The position numbers and the translations under genes were made by a program. From Mesorhizobium sp. M4B.F.Ca.ET.203.01.1.1 (GTDB lineage Bacteria; Pseudomonadota; Alphaproteobacteria; Rhizobiales; Rhizobiaceae), in assembly GCF_004791025.1 (NCBI RefSeq), contig NZ_SRUO01000005.1:431848-495847 (forward strand): a stretch of DNA of 64,000 nucleotides, written 5' to 3'. Below the pieces are notes generated by a model. That model ran no database searches, was not told the origin of the DNA, and saw only the letters and a list, made by a program, of their open reading frames with translations. This document shows positions 26,667-34,803 of the stretch, one piece after another (position 1 is the stretch's first letter; the number at the start of each line of letters is the position of its first letter).

Positions 26667-28112
26667 ATGGATATCGGACTTCTGATCGACGGCGACGAAA
26701 GGACTGCAACGGGCAAGGCTTCCTTCGACCGCCTGGACCCCTTCACCGGCAAGCTGGCGACGCGCGCCGCCGCCGCCAGCATCGCCGACGCCAATGCCGC
26801 CGTCGACGCAGCTGCCGCGGCTTTCCCGGCCTGGTCGCGGACGGGCCCAGGCGAGCGCCGCGCTTTGCTTTCCAAGGCCGCCGAGGTGATGGCCTCCAAG
26901 GTCGGCGAATTCACCAGGCTGATGATGGAGGAGACCGGAGCGACCGGGCCATGGGCCGGCTTCAACGTCATGCTGGCCGCCAACATGCTGCGCGAGGCAG
27001 CCGCCATGACGACGCAGATCTCGGGCGAGATCATCCCCTCGGACAAGCCGGGCACGCTTGCCATGGCGATCCGCCAGCCGGCCGGCGTCTGCCTCGGCAT
27101 CGCGCCCTGGAACGCACCCGTCATTCTCGGCACCCGCGCGCTGGCGATGCCGCTCGCCTGCGGCAACACGGTGGTGCTCAAGGCCTCCGAGATGTGCCCC
27201 GGCACGCATCGCCTGATCGGCCAGGTGCTGGTCGAGGCCGGCCTGCCGAAGGGCGTCGTCAATGTCGTCACCAACGACCCGAAGGATGCCGCCGGCATCG
27301 TCGAGGCGCTCGTCGCGCATCCGGCGGTGAAGCGCGTCAATTTCACCGGCTCGACCAAGGTCGGCCGCATCATCGCCGAGCTCGCCGGGCGCCATCTCAA
27401 GCCGGCCCTGCTCGAGCTTGGCGGCAAGGCGCCGCTTCTTGTGCTTGACGATGCCGACATCGACGCGGCGGTCAACGCCGCGACCTTCGGCGCCTTCATG
27501 CATCAGGGCCAGATCTGCATGTCGACGGAGCGGCTGATCGTCGACGAGAAGGTCGCCGACGAGTTCGTCGCCAAGCTTGCCGCCCGCGCCGCGCAGCTTC
27601 CGGCCGGCGACCCGCGCGGCCATGTCGTGCTTGGCTCGCTGATCAGCAGCCAGGCCGCCGACAAGATGGAGGAACTGGTCGCCGACGCCGTCGCCAAGGG
27701 TGCGAAGCTCGTCGCGGGCGGCAAGCGTACCGGCACAGTGGTGGACGCAACGCTGCTTGATCACGTGACGCCTTCGATGCGCGTCTATGCCGAAGAATCC
27801 TTCGGGCCGGTCAAGCCAGTCATTCGCGTCAAGGGCGAGGACGAGGCGGTGCGCGTCGCTAACGACACCGAATACGGCCTGTCGTCGGCCGTCTTCAGCC
27901 GTGACATCAAGCGCGCCATGGCGGTCGCTGCCCGCATTCAGGCCGGCATCTGCCACATCAACGGCCCGACCGTCGGCGACGAGGCGCAGATGCCGTTCGG
28001 CGGCGTCAAAGGTTCCGGCTACGGCCGCTTCGGCGGCAAGGCCTCGATCGCCGAATTCACCGACCTGCGCTGGGTGACGATCGAGGATCCCGGCCAGCAC
28101 TACCCGTTCTGA
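26667..28112 (+). CDS. Aldehyde dehydrogenase, vanillin/benzaldehyde dehydrogenase-like
   Basis: A 481-residue NAD(P)+ aldehyde dehydrogenase. Catalytic Glu250 lies in LLELGGKAP and Cys284 in HQGQICMSTER; APWNAPV is the cofactor-binding strand. The Ile-Cys-Met-Ser-Thr context and the GFGGDE-like end VGDEAQMPFGGVKGSGYGRFGG are usual for vanillin, benzaldehyde and salicylaldehyde dehydrogenases. A GAGGGAGAG ribosome site precedes the ATG. With the upstream SDR it would turn an aromatic alcohol into an acid. A vanillate demethylase needed to reach protocatechuate is not in this window. Confidence 0.85.
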   Translation: MDIGLLIDGDERTATGKASFDRLDPFTGKLATRAAAASIADANAAVDAAAAAFPAWSRTGPGERRALLSKAAEVMASKVGEFTRLMMEETGATGPWAGFNVMLAANMLREAAAMTTQISGEIIPSDKPGTLAMAIRQPAGVCLGIAPWNAPVILGTRALAMPLACGNTVVLKASEMCPGTHRLIGQVLVEAGLPKGVVNVVTNDPKDAAGIVEALVAHPAVKRVNFTGSTKVGRIIAELAGRHLKPALLELGGKAPLLVLDDADIDAAVNAATFGAFMHQGQICMSTERLIVDEKVADEFVAKLAARAAQLPAGDPRGHVVLGSLISSQAADKMEELVADAVAKGAKLVAGGKRTGTVVDATLLDHVTPSMRVYAEESFGPVKPVIRVKGEDEAVRVANDTEYGLSSAVFSRDIKRAMAVAARIQAGICHINGPTVGDEAQMPFGGVKGSGYGRFGGKASIAEFTDLRWVTIEDPGQHYPF

Positions 28113-28131
28113 CGGAGAGCCTGGCGACCTT

Positions 28132-28989
28132 CTATCTGCCGAGGCTCAGCCCTGCCTTCCTCGCCTCGTCGCGCAGGAACGGCAGGCCGACCTCGATGAC
28201 GTCGCGCGGGTCTTCAGTCACCGGGCGCCACACCGCCAGTCCGCCGGCGATGTCGACGTCGACATGGTTCATGCTTTCGAGCGTGATCGGCCCCTCGTAG
28301 CCGATGTCGGCGATCGCCTTCATGCAGGCCGCCCAGTTGATCATGCCGCGCCCCGGCACGCCGCGGTTGGCTTCCGACACGTGCACATAGCCGAGGAAGG
28401 GTGCGGCCGCCTCGAAGCCGGCGGCAAAGCTCTCCTCCTCGATATGCATGTGATAGGTGTCGAGATGGATGAAGATGTTGTCGGCGCCGATGCGCTCGAT
28501 GATCCGGGCCGCATCGATGCCGCGGTTGATCAGATGCGTCTCGTAGCGGTTGCAGGGCTCGATGCCGAGCTTCAGCCCGCGCGCCTTCGCCGACTTCGCC
28601 GCCCGTTCGAGGAAGCGGCACATGCCGTCGATCTCCTTGCGCGTCGGCGCCCGGCCGGTGGTCTTGCCGATCGTGCCGTAGGTGACGCCGCCGAGCGCTT
28701 CGCTGCCGACCTCGTTGCAGACCTTGAAGGCGGGCTGCAGGAAGTCGAGCGCCTCGTCCGGTCGCTCGACCACGTCGAGGGAACGCGGCAGGCCGAGCGA
28801 CGGGATCAGCTCGACGCCATAGTGGGTAGCGAAGCCCCGCGTGCGTTTGGTGTCGATCTCCTCAGGGCGCAGCAGCGGAATTTCCATCAGGCCGATGCCG
28901 TGTTCCTTCAGCCGGTCCATCTGCGGCTCGATGCGGGCAAGGTCCCAGACCGGAGCGATGGCGAAAGTGTGCAGTCCAAAAGTGTTCAT
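28132..28989 (-). CDS. Sugar phosphate isomerase/epimerase family (TIM barrel, AP-endonuclease-2 fold)
   Basis: A 285-residue TIM-barrel protein of the xylose isomerase-like/tagatose-3-epimerase superfamily. Probable metal ligands are the Glu of GIEPCNRYETH, Asp/His of HLDTYHMHIEE, His of GYVHVSEANRGVPG and Glu of TLESM. The pattern GVPGRGMINW fits ketose 3-epimerases. It is the last gene of the sugar ABC operon, 5 bases after the ATPase stop, and probably isomerises the imported sugar. Confidence 0.85.
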   Translation of the reverse strand: MNTFGLHTFAIAPVWDLARIEPQMDRLKEHGIGLMEIPLLRPEEIDTKRTRGFATHYGVELIPSLGLPRSLDVVERPDEALDFLQPAFKVCNEVGSEALGGVTYGTIGKTTGRAPTRKEIDGMCRFLERAAKSAKARGLKLGIEPCNRYETHLINRGIDAARIIERIGADNIFIHLDTYHMHIEEESFAAGFEAAAPFLGYVHVSEANRGVPGRGMINWAACMKAIADIGYEGPITLESMNHVDVDIAGGLAVWRPVTEDPRDVIEVGLPFLRDEARKAGLSLGR

Positions 28990-28994
28990 GAGCT

Positions 28995-29771
28995 CTAGCC
29001 TCGTTGTTCGTGCGCCGCCGCGGCGCTGACATCGCCGCCGCCGACGATGCGGCTGACGACTTCGTTCATGTTGGTCTTGCTGGTGACGAGGTCGGCATCG
29101 GCGCGGCCGTGACGCAGCACGACGATGCGGTCGGTGACCGATAGCACGTCGTTCAGCCGGTGCGAGATCAGGATGACGGCGATGCCTTCCGACCGCAGCC
29201 GGCGGATCAGGTCGAGCACGCTCTGCACCTCGCGCACCGCAAGCGCAGCGGTCGGCTCGTCCATGATCACGAGCTTCGGGTTGAAGGTCAGCGCGCGAGC
29301 GATCGCCACCGTCTGCTGCTGGCCGCCCGAGAACGAGCCGACCGAACGGTTGATCGACGGCAGGCGCGCGCCGAGCCGCTCGATCATCCGCGTCGCCTCG
29401 CGGTCCATAGCCGCCTTGTCGACGAAACCGGGAAACAGGCCGAACACTCGTTTCGTCGGCTCGCGGCCGAGGAAGATGTTCGAGGCCACGTCCTGCTGCT
29501 TGGCCAGCGACAGGTCCTGATAGATCATCTCGATGCCGAGCTCGCGCCGCTGGCCCGGGTCGAGCCCAAGGATGTCCTTGCCGTCGAATTCGATCGAGCC
29601 GGAATCGGCACGGTAGATGCCGGTGATGGTCTTCATCAGCGTCGACTTGCCGGCGCCATTGTCGCCGACCAGCCCGACCACCTCGCCGGCAGCGACCTTG
29701 AGGTCGACGCCGTGCAGCACGTCGACCGCGCCGAAGCTCTTGCGGATGCCTTGAAGCGAAAGAAGCGTCAT
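28995..29771 (-). CDS. Sugar ABC transporter ATP-binding protein (single NBD, FrcA-like)
   Basis: A 258-residue CUT2-type ATPase with one nucleotide-binding domain. Walker A is GDNGAGKST, the signature FSGGQQQTVAIARAL and Walker B VIMDEPTAALA; ISHRLNDVL is the switch region characteristic of sugar (RbsA-like) ATPases. The single domain, half the size of RbsA, resembles FrcA of the rhizobial fructose system. It overlaps the permease stop by four bases. Confidence 0.92.
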   Translation of the reverse strand: MTLLSLQGIRKSFGAVDVLHGVDLKVAAGEVVGLVGDNGAGKSTLMKTITGIYRADSGSIEFDGKDILGLDPGQRRELGIEMIYQDLSLAKQQDVASNIFLGREPTKRVFGLFPGFVDKAAMDREATRMIERLGARLPSINRSVGSFSGGQQQTVAIARALTFNPKLVIMDEPTAALAVREVQSVLDLIRRLRSEGIAVILISHRLNDVLSVTDRIVVLRHGRADADLVTSKTNMNEVVSRIVGGGDVSAAAAHEQRG

Positions 29772-30754
29772 ACGCGCGACTCCTTCCGAACCTGGTACTG
29801 GTCGATGAAGACGGCAAGGATCAGCACCGCGCCGATCGCCATCTGCTGGTAATAGGACTGCACGGCAAGCAGCGTCAGCCCGTTCTGCAAGACGCCCATG
29901 ATCAGCGCGCCGATCATCGTGCCGAGGATCGAGGCGCGGCCGCCGAACAGGTTGGTGCCGCCGATGATCGCCGCGGTGATGGCGGTGAGCTCGTAGTTGA
30001 TGCCGGCGGTCGGGTCGCCGGCATTGACGCGGGCGGTGAACAGCAGGCCGGCGAGCCCGGCGAGCGCGCCGGACAGCGTATAGATGATGCGGCGATGGTG
30101 CTCGACGCGGATGCCCGCGGCGCGCGCCGCGCCCTCGCTGTCGCCCAGCGCCAGCGTGTGGCGGCCGAAGCGTGTGTAGGCGAGCACGCAATGCGCGACG
30201 ATCGCCGTCAGCACCAGGATGATCACCGGCATCGGGATGCCGAACGGCCTCCCTTGCCCGATATAGACGATCGCCGACGGCAGCCCGTAGATCGCCCTGC
30301 CTTGCGAGATGACCAGCGCCAGGCCGCGCGCCAAGCCGAGCATGCCGAGCGTGACGATGAAGGCCGGCACGAAGGCGCGGGTGACGAGCTGCCCGTTGAT
30401 GTAGCCGGCAAGGCCGCCGGCCAGGATGCAGGCGATGAGCGCGAAGACCGACGGCCAGCCGAGATTGACCGCGACGAAGGCACCCGCCACGCCGGCAAGG
30501 CCCATGACCGAGCCGAGCGACAGGTCGAGCCCGCCCGAGCCGATGACGAAGGTGGCGGCGATCGCCAGCACGCCGATCGTCGATGTCGCGAGCAGGATGT
30601 TGAGGAAATTGCTCAGCGACAGGAAGAACGGCGACAGCAGCGCCATCGCCCCGCTCAGCGCCACAAGCACCAGCAGCGACTCCAGCCTGATGTGGAGCCG
30701 TTCGACGGATGCGCGCTGCACCCGAGCCCAGAAACCGGGCTGTTCAGAAGCCAT
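29768..30754 (-). CDS. Sugar ABC transporter permease (RbsC/FrcC-like)
   Basis: A 328-residue inner-membrane permease with about nine hydrophobic segments. Family motifs are GGLDLSLGSVMGLAGV, the EAA-equivalent loop TRFGRHTLALGDSEGAARAAGI and the C-terminal GGTNLFGGRASILGTMIGALI. CUT2-class transporters use one permease gene as a homodimer, which fits the presence of a single permease here. Confidence 0.93.
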   Translation of the reverse strand: MASEQPGFWARVQRASVERLHIRLESLLVLVALSGAMALLSPFFLSLSNFLNILLATSTIGVLAIAATFVIGSGGLDLSLGSVMGLAGVAGAFVAVNLGWPSVFALIACILAGGLAGYINGQLVTRAFVPAFIVTLGMLGLARGLALVISQGRAIYGLPSAIVYIGQGRPFGIPMPVIILVLTAIVAHCVLAYTRFGRHTLALGDSEGAARAAGIRVEHHRRIIYTLSGALAGLAGLLFTARVNAGDPTAGINYELTAITAAIIGGTNLFGGRASILGTMIGALIMGVLQNGLTLLAVQSYYQQMAIGAVLILAVFIDQYQVRKESRV

Positions 30755-30780
30755 GTCTTTGCACCTTTGAGAGCGGCCGT

Positions 30781-30898
30781 TAGGCAGTAGGGCAGTAGGG
30801 ATTAGGCAGTAGTGGATTAAGGAGCGATCTGAAGCGATGCGAACCGCTTACTCCCCTACTGCCTACTGCCTACTGCCTATTCCCTATTCCCTATTCCC
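30781..30898. repeat. Heptamer tandem repeats forming an intercistronic inverted repeat
   Basis: Between the permease and binding-protein genes lie three TACTGCC units followed by three TATTCCC units (about 30857-30898), and on the other side (30781-30813) the complementary pattern GGCAGTAG...GGCAGTAG. The two blocks can pair around a ~40-base loop. In the minus-strand mRNA this structure follows the binding-protein stop by a few bases, where stem-loops commonly protect the upstream message and set a high binding-protein:permease ratio. Confidence 0.6.
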
Positions 30899-30901
30899 AG
30901 C

Positions 30902-31891
30902 TCACTTCACATATTGCAGCATCGGCTCCTTGCCGGCGTCGAGCATTTCCTTGGTCAGCACCAAGGTAGGCACGGCGATGCTCTCCTCGACCTTCTCGCC
31001 GGCGAGCGCCTTCTTGACGTTCTCGACCGCCTGCTTGCCGACCAGATAGGGGAGCTGTGCCACCGAAGCGTTGAGGCGGCCCTCCTTGATCGACTTGACC
31101 GCATCCGAATTGCCATCGACGCCGATGATCGTCACCTGCTCACCCTTGCCGGCCGCATAGACCGATTCCACAGCGCCGAGCGCCATGGTGTCATTGGCGG
31201 AGAAGATGGCGACCAGGTCAGGATGCGCGGTCAGCGTATCGGTTGCGATCGAGGCCGCCTTGCCGCGATCCCAGTCGCCGGGCAGCGAAGCAACGATCTC
31301 CAGCCCCGGCGCCAGTTCCTTGAGCTTGTCGGCAAAACCCGTGGCGCGTTTCTGACCGGTGATGTTGCCGGAAAGGCCCTCGATCACCAGCACCGGACCC
31401 TTGGCGTCCTTACCGAGCCTGGAGACTAGATATTCTGCGCCCTGTCCGCCGGCCGCGACATTGTCGGAGCCGATGCGGAAGGTGATCTTGATGCCTTCCT
31501 TGTCGAGCACCGCCGGATCGAGATTGCCGTCGAGGTCGACCACCTTGATGCCGGCATCCTGCGCCGCCTTCAGGCAGGGCAACAGGTTGGTCGAGTTGAT
31601 CGCCGCGGTGATCATCGCCACCGGCTTGCGCTCCAGCATCGTGTTGCAGAGGTTGAGCTGCGGCTCGGCCGCCTGGTCGCTCTCGGCGGCCTGCTGGAAA
31701 TATTTCACCCCGGCTTCCTTGGCGCCGTCCTCTACGCCCTGGCCCATCGCGCCCCAGAACGGGTTGGCAAGCGTTTTCATCAGCACGCCGTATTCGCCGT
31801 CCTCGGCCTTGGCGGCGCCTACTGCCGACATCGCCAGAGCGATGCCCAAGGCCATCGTAAATCGATTTATCTTCAGAACGAATGCTGTCAC
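30902..31891 (-). CDS. Periplasmic sugar-binding protein (CUT2 / ribose-type)
   Basis: A 329-residue periplasmic-binding protein-4 family protein. The chosen start is GTG at 31891, preceded by GGGAGGA; it gives a basic start, a hydrophobic core and cleavage near AAKA. An ATG at 31960 is open in frame but would put 23 charged residues before the signal peptide. Mature features are YGVLMKTLANPFWGAMGQG and ANDTMALGA, as in RbsB/FrcB. The operator-like TAAATCGATTTA lies inside the signal sequence. Confidence 0.92.
   Translation of the reverse strand: MTAFVLKINRFTMALGIALAMSAVGAAKAEDGEYGVLMKTLANPFWGAMGQGVEDGAKEAGVKYFQQAAESDQAAEPQLNLCNTMLERKPVAMITAAINSTNLLPCLKAAQDAGIKVVDLDGNLDPAVLDKEGIKITFRIGSDNVAAGGQGAEYLVSRLGKDAKGPVLVIEGLSGNITGQKRATGFADKLKELAPGLEIVASLPGDWDRGKAASIATDTLTAHPDLVAIFSANDTMALGAVESVYAAGKGEQVTIIGVDGNSDAVKSIKEGRLNASVAQLPYLVGKQAVENVKKALAGEKVEESIAVPTLVLTKEMLDAGKEPMLQYVK
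31858..31869. promoter_or_regulatory. Candidate LacI operator inside the binding-protein signal sequence
   Basis: TAAATCGATTTA is a perfect 12-bp palindrome with a central CG, the usual centre of LacI-family operators. It matches the boxes at 33093 and 33114 and lies 22 bases downstream of the GTG start, where it could act as a roadblock or loop partner. Confidence 0.5.
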
Positions 31892-31966
31892 GTTTTCCTC
31901 CCTGTTGATGTCACGCGCCACGAGCCAAAGCCAGGTGCGGCGCCACTCGGTTTTCGACAATGGGGG

Positions 31967-33043
31967 CTATTGTCGGCTTCCTCCCCCCGAATGCGGGCCG
32001 CTGCCTGGCGAGCCAACGGATTCCCGCATCAAGACCTTGCAGGGCTCGAGCCGCGCCCTGGGCGGGCCGCCCTCCCCCTCGATCCTGCGAAACAGCACGT
32101 CCATCGCATTGCTGGCGATCTCGCGCACCGGCTGCACCACGGCGGCGATCGCCGGCCAGGTCACCTGCATCCATTCGGCGTCGTCGAAGCCGACCAGCGA
32201 GATGTCGTCCGGGCAATGCCAGCCACGACGGCGGAATTCGGAAAGCGCCACCAGCGTGCCTTTGAGGAACAGCGAATAGACCGCCGTCGGGCGTTCACCC
32301 CGATTGGCACCCTCGCTGAAATAGTCGCTGAGCAGCGTCCGCAGCGGCTCGACCTCGCTTTCGGCAAGCACGACGTCGATGCGGATGTCGGGCACCAGTT
32401 GCAGCGCGGTCGCGCGAAACCCTTCGAGGCGGGCGCGCACCGTTGCCGCCTGCTGGCCGAGACCGACGACCAGTATGTGGCGATGGCCCTTGCCGACGAG
32501 CGCGCGCGCCACCTCCGCACTTGCCGCGGCGCTGTCGGCCGAAACCGTATCGAATGCGTCGTCGGCGAGCACGCGGTCGATCAGCACGCCGGTCATGCCG
32601 TTGGCTTTCATGAAGCCGGCCGCCGGCCCATGCTCGTTGCGCACCGGTGCCAGCACGATGCCGGCGACGCGCCAGTCGTGCATGCGGGCCAGGATCTCCT
32701 TTTCGCGCGCTTCCGACTCACGGCTGGAGGCGGCGACCAGCGTGAAACCGCGCTGCTCGGCGAGCGCCTCGAGCTCGCTGACCATCTGGCCGAAGAACTC
32801 GCTTTCGAACTCTGGCATGATGGCGCCGATGATGCGCCGCTTGGCCCGGCGCATGTCGGACGCCAGCGGATCGACACGGTAACCGAGGAGATCGACGGCA
32901 TCGAAGACGCGCTGCGCATTTTCGGGCTTCACCGTGGTGACGCCTGCCAAAACCTTGGAGACGGTGGCGGCGGACACGCCGGCGCGGCTTGCCACGTCGT
33001 GGATCGACGGACGCCGCTGCTGGGTCTCCCGATGCGCCATCAT
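31967..33043 (-). CDS. LacI family transcriptional regulator of the sugar operon
   Basis: A 358-residue LacI/GalR repressor. The helix-turn-helix is SIHDVASRAGVSAATVSKVLAG near the N-terminus, the hinge region follows LASDMRRAKRR, and the periplasmic-binding-like core ends with SLVGFDDAEWMQVTWP. The start at 33043 (MMAHRE) has a GGAG-type site and the usual short distance to the helix-turn-helix; an ATG at 33088 is less likely. It heads the sugar ABC operon (the binding protein starts 75 bases downstream) and is divergent from the 2-hydroxyacid dehydrogenase. Confidence 0.92.
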   Translation of the reverse strand: MMAHRETQQRRPSIHDVASRAGVSAATVSKVLAGVTTVKPENAQRVFDAVDLLGYRVDPLASDMRRAKRRIIGAIMPEFESEFFGQMVSELEALAEQRGFTLVAASSRESEAREKEILARMHDWRVAGIVLAPVRNEHGPAAGFMKANGMTGVLIDRVLADDAFDTVSADSAAASAEVARALVGKGHRHILVVGLGQQAATVRARLEGFRATALQLVPDIRIDVVLAESEVEPLRTLLSDYFSEGANRGERPTAVYSLFLKGTLVALSEFRRRGWHCPDDISLVGFDDAEWMQVTWPAIAAVVQPVREIASNAMDVLFRRIEGEGGPPRARLEPCKVLMRESVGSPGSGPHSGGGSRQ

Positions 33044-33092
33044 CCTGCTCCGAAGGGCGGGTTGCCGCATGCCACCTCGCCAGTGCAATGGA

Positions 33093-33125
33093 TAAATCGA
33101 TTTTTCGCAGTTGTAAATCGTTTAA
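33093..33125. promoter_or_regulatory. Tandem LacI-type operators between lacI-type gene and hydroxyacid dehydrogenase
   Basis: Two similar boxes, TAAATCGATTTT (33093-33104) and TAAATCGTTTAA (33114-33125), are 21 bp apart, about two helical turns. Both have the central CG of LacI-family operators and match the perfect copy at 31858. Their place between the divergent genes suggests joint control of both transcripts. Confidence 0.55.
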
Positions 33126-33182
33126 TCCGGAGTAAAACACCGCTGTGAGTGGCACGATCCGGCAACGCCGGGAGGAAACATC

Positions 33183-34214
33183 ATGTCAAACAATGCCTTG
33201 CCGCTGGTCATCAGCGCACCCGAGCCGCGCACGCTCGAGCTGATCTTCACACCACCGCAACTGGCGCTCTTTCGCAAGCGATATCGCATCGTGGAAACAA
33301 CGCCCGAAGGTGTCGCCGGGTTGCCGGCGCATGTGCTTGCCGAGGCGCGCTACATTGTCGGCCAGCCGCCGCTCGCTCCCGAGACGCTGGAGAAAATGAA
33401 GGCGCTTCGCTGCGTCTTCAACGTCGAGACCAATCTCGTCAACAACATGCCCTACGACACACTGTTTGCCCGCGGCATCCATGTCGTCACCACCGGCCTG
33501 GTCTTCGCCGAACCGGTCGCCGAGCTCGGCCTTGCCATGGCGCTCAACCTGGCACGCGGCATCGTCGATGCCGACCTTGCCTTCCGGCAGGGCAAGGAGC
33601 TGTGGGGCGGCGACGGCAACTCGACCGCGCGGCTCCTCTCCGGCGCCGAAGTCGGCATCATCGGCTTCGGCGATCTCGGCCGTGCGCTGAACCGTCTGCT
33701 GACGGGCTTTCGCACCCTGATCAGGGTGTTCGATCCCTGGCTGCCTCCGTCGATCCTCATCGACAACGGCGTCGAGCCCTCCTCGCTCGACAAGGTGCTG
33801 TCGGAGAGCGATTTCGTCTTCGTCGTCGCCTCTGTGACCAGCGAGAACCAGGGCTTCCTCGGCACCGAGGCCTTCGCGAAAATGCGCAAGGGCGCCGCCT
33901 TTATCCTGCTCAGCCGAGCCGGTGTCGTCGACTTCCCGGCGCTGATGGAGGCGGTTCGCAGCGGTCAGATCGTCGCCGCCAGCGATGTCTTTCCGGAAGA
34001 GCCGCTGGCCAGGGACCATCCGATGCGCACCCTGCCCGGCTTCCTGCGCTCCGCGCACCGCGCCGGCGCGCTCGACGTCGCCTTTAAGCGCATGGGCGAC
34101 ATGGTGCTGGAGGATATGGACCTGATCGACCGCGGGCTGCCGCCGCTGCGCTCCAAGCGGGCGGAACGCGAGACGGTTTCCAGGATGCGATCGAAGCCGG
34201 TCGACAAGAACTGA
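33183..34214 (+). CDS. D-isomer-specific 2-hydroxyacid dehydrogenase family protein
   Basis: A 343-residue NAD(P)-dependent dehydrogenase. The Rossmann loop is GIIGFGDLGRALN (about 157-169). The likely catalytic set is the Arg of LLSRAGVVD, the Glu of DVFPEEPL and the His of SAHRAG, matching the family Arg-Glu-His triad. A GGAGG-type site precedes the ATG (CGGGAGGAAAC). Divergent from the LacI gene and sharing its operators, it may oxidise or reduce an acid derived from the imported sugar (inference). Confidence 0.85.
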   Translation: MSNNALPLVISAPEPRTLELIFTPPQLALFRKRYRIVETTPEGVAGLPAHVLAEARYIVGQPPLAPETLEKMKALRCVFNVETNLVNNMPYDTLFARGIHVVTTGLVFAEPVAELGLAMALNLARGIVDADLAFRQGKELWGGDGNSTARLLSGAEVGIIGFGDLGRALNRLLTGFRTLIRVFDPWLPPSILIDNGVEPSSLDKVLSESDFVFVVASVTSENQGFLGTEAFAKMRKGAAFILLSRAGVVDFPALMEAVRSGQIVAASDVFPEEPLARDHPMRTLPGFLRSAHRAGALDVAFKRMGDMVLEDMDLIDRGLPPLRSKRAERETVSRMRSKPVDKN

Positions 34215-34355
34215 GGACGAATTCCCGGTAACCGCGCAACGTCATTGCAGGCGTCGGCGGAGTACAATTGAATCGAACGTGGGGCGACCGAAAAGGTTCA
34301 ATTTGCGCCGGATCCTGTTTCGACAGAATTATCGTCTCTCTAATCGCCTCATCGT

Positions 34356-34380
34356 GGAACTTTCGTCCAGACCTGTCGTT
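34356..34380 (+). promoter_or_regulatory. EcfG-type (general stress sigma) promoter
   Basis: GGAAC (34356-34360), 16 bases, then CGTT (34377-34380) is an exact match to the alphaproteobacterial EcfG promoter pattern GGAAC-N16/17-CGTT. It lies 53 bases upstream of the start of the small exported protein. Confidence 0.7.
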
Positions 34381-34432
34381 TGGCCTTCGATCGTTGCTTC
34401 GACGATCCCCAAAGCAACAGGAGGATTATATC

Positions 34433-34738
34433 GTGAACATCAAGATGATAGGCCTGGGCGCCATGGCGATTTCGATGGTCGCCGGCTCGGCGCTGGCTGC
34501 AGGAAACACCGGCACGTCGGCACTCGACGACCCGGCCAAGATGCAGCCCTTCTATACCGACTCCAGCATGAAGACGATGGTCAGCAGCGATGACTTCGTG
34601 AAGGCCTGGAAGGCGCTGACGCCAGAAGACCAGATGGCGATGATGACGGCCTGCGACGACGAGTCGAAGAACGCCAATCCCACCAACACCCATCCGGAGT
34701 TCTGCAGCAGCGTCAAGGCTAACGGCGGCAGCAAGTAA
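34433..34738 (+). CDS. Small exported protein of unknown function
   Basis: A 101-residue protein not assigned to a known family here. The start is GTG at 34433 with an AGGAGG ribosome site 8 bases upstream. A signal peptide is visible (MIGLGAMAISMVAGSALAA), giving a mature protein of about 80 residues, acidic, rich in Met/Asp/Ser, with two Cys (TACDD and EFCSS) that could form one disulphide. It stands alone between a dehydrogenase gene and a GntR gene, with an EcfG-type promoter before it and a good terminator after it. A stress-induced periplasmic role is inferred. Confidence 0.75.
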   Translation: MNIKMIGLGAMAISMVAGSALAAGNTGTSALDDPAKMQPFYTDSSMKTMVSSDDFVKAWKALTPEDQMAMMTACDDESKNANPTNTHPEFCSSVKANGGSK

Positions 34739-34761
34739 ACCTGCCGACATCGCAATGGATG

Positions 34762-34790
34762 AAACGGCTCCGCTTGCGGGGCCGTTTTCT
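34762..34790 (+). terminator. Rho-independent terminator after the small exported protein
   Basis: A 12-base stem AAACGGCTCCGC / GCGGGGCCGTTT (one G-T pair) with a tiny TT loop, opening to a four-base loop, is followed by TCT. It begins 23 bases after the stop codon and could also serve the convergent GntR gene. Confidence 0.75.
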
Positions 34791-34803
34791 TGCTGGTCGG
34801 ACC

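Noticed and set aside
25743..28100. 785-codon open frame on the minus strand
   Set aside because: It lies opposite the SDR and aldehyde dehydrogenase genes, whose catalytic motifs are clear; its product is Arg/Asp/Gly/His-rich with no domain, as expected for a GC-skewed shadow frame.
30781..30898. CRISPR-like array
   Set aside because: The units are 7-mers in direct tandem without spacers and there are no cas genes; it is a minisatellite.
31892..31960. Upstream ATG start for the sugar-binding protein
   Set aside because: It would place 23 charged residues before the signal peptide, while the GTG at 31891 has a GGGAGGA site.
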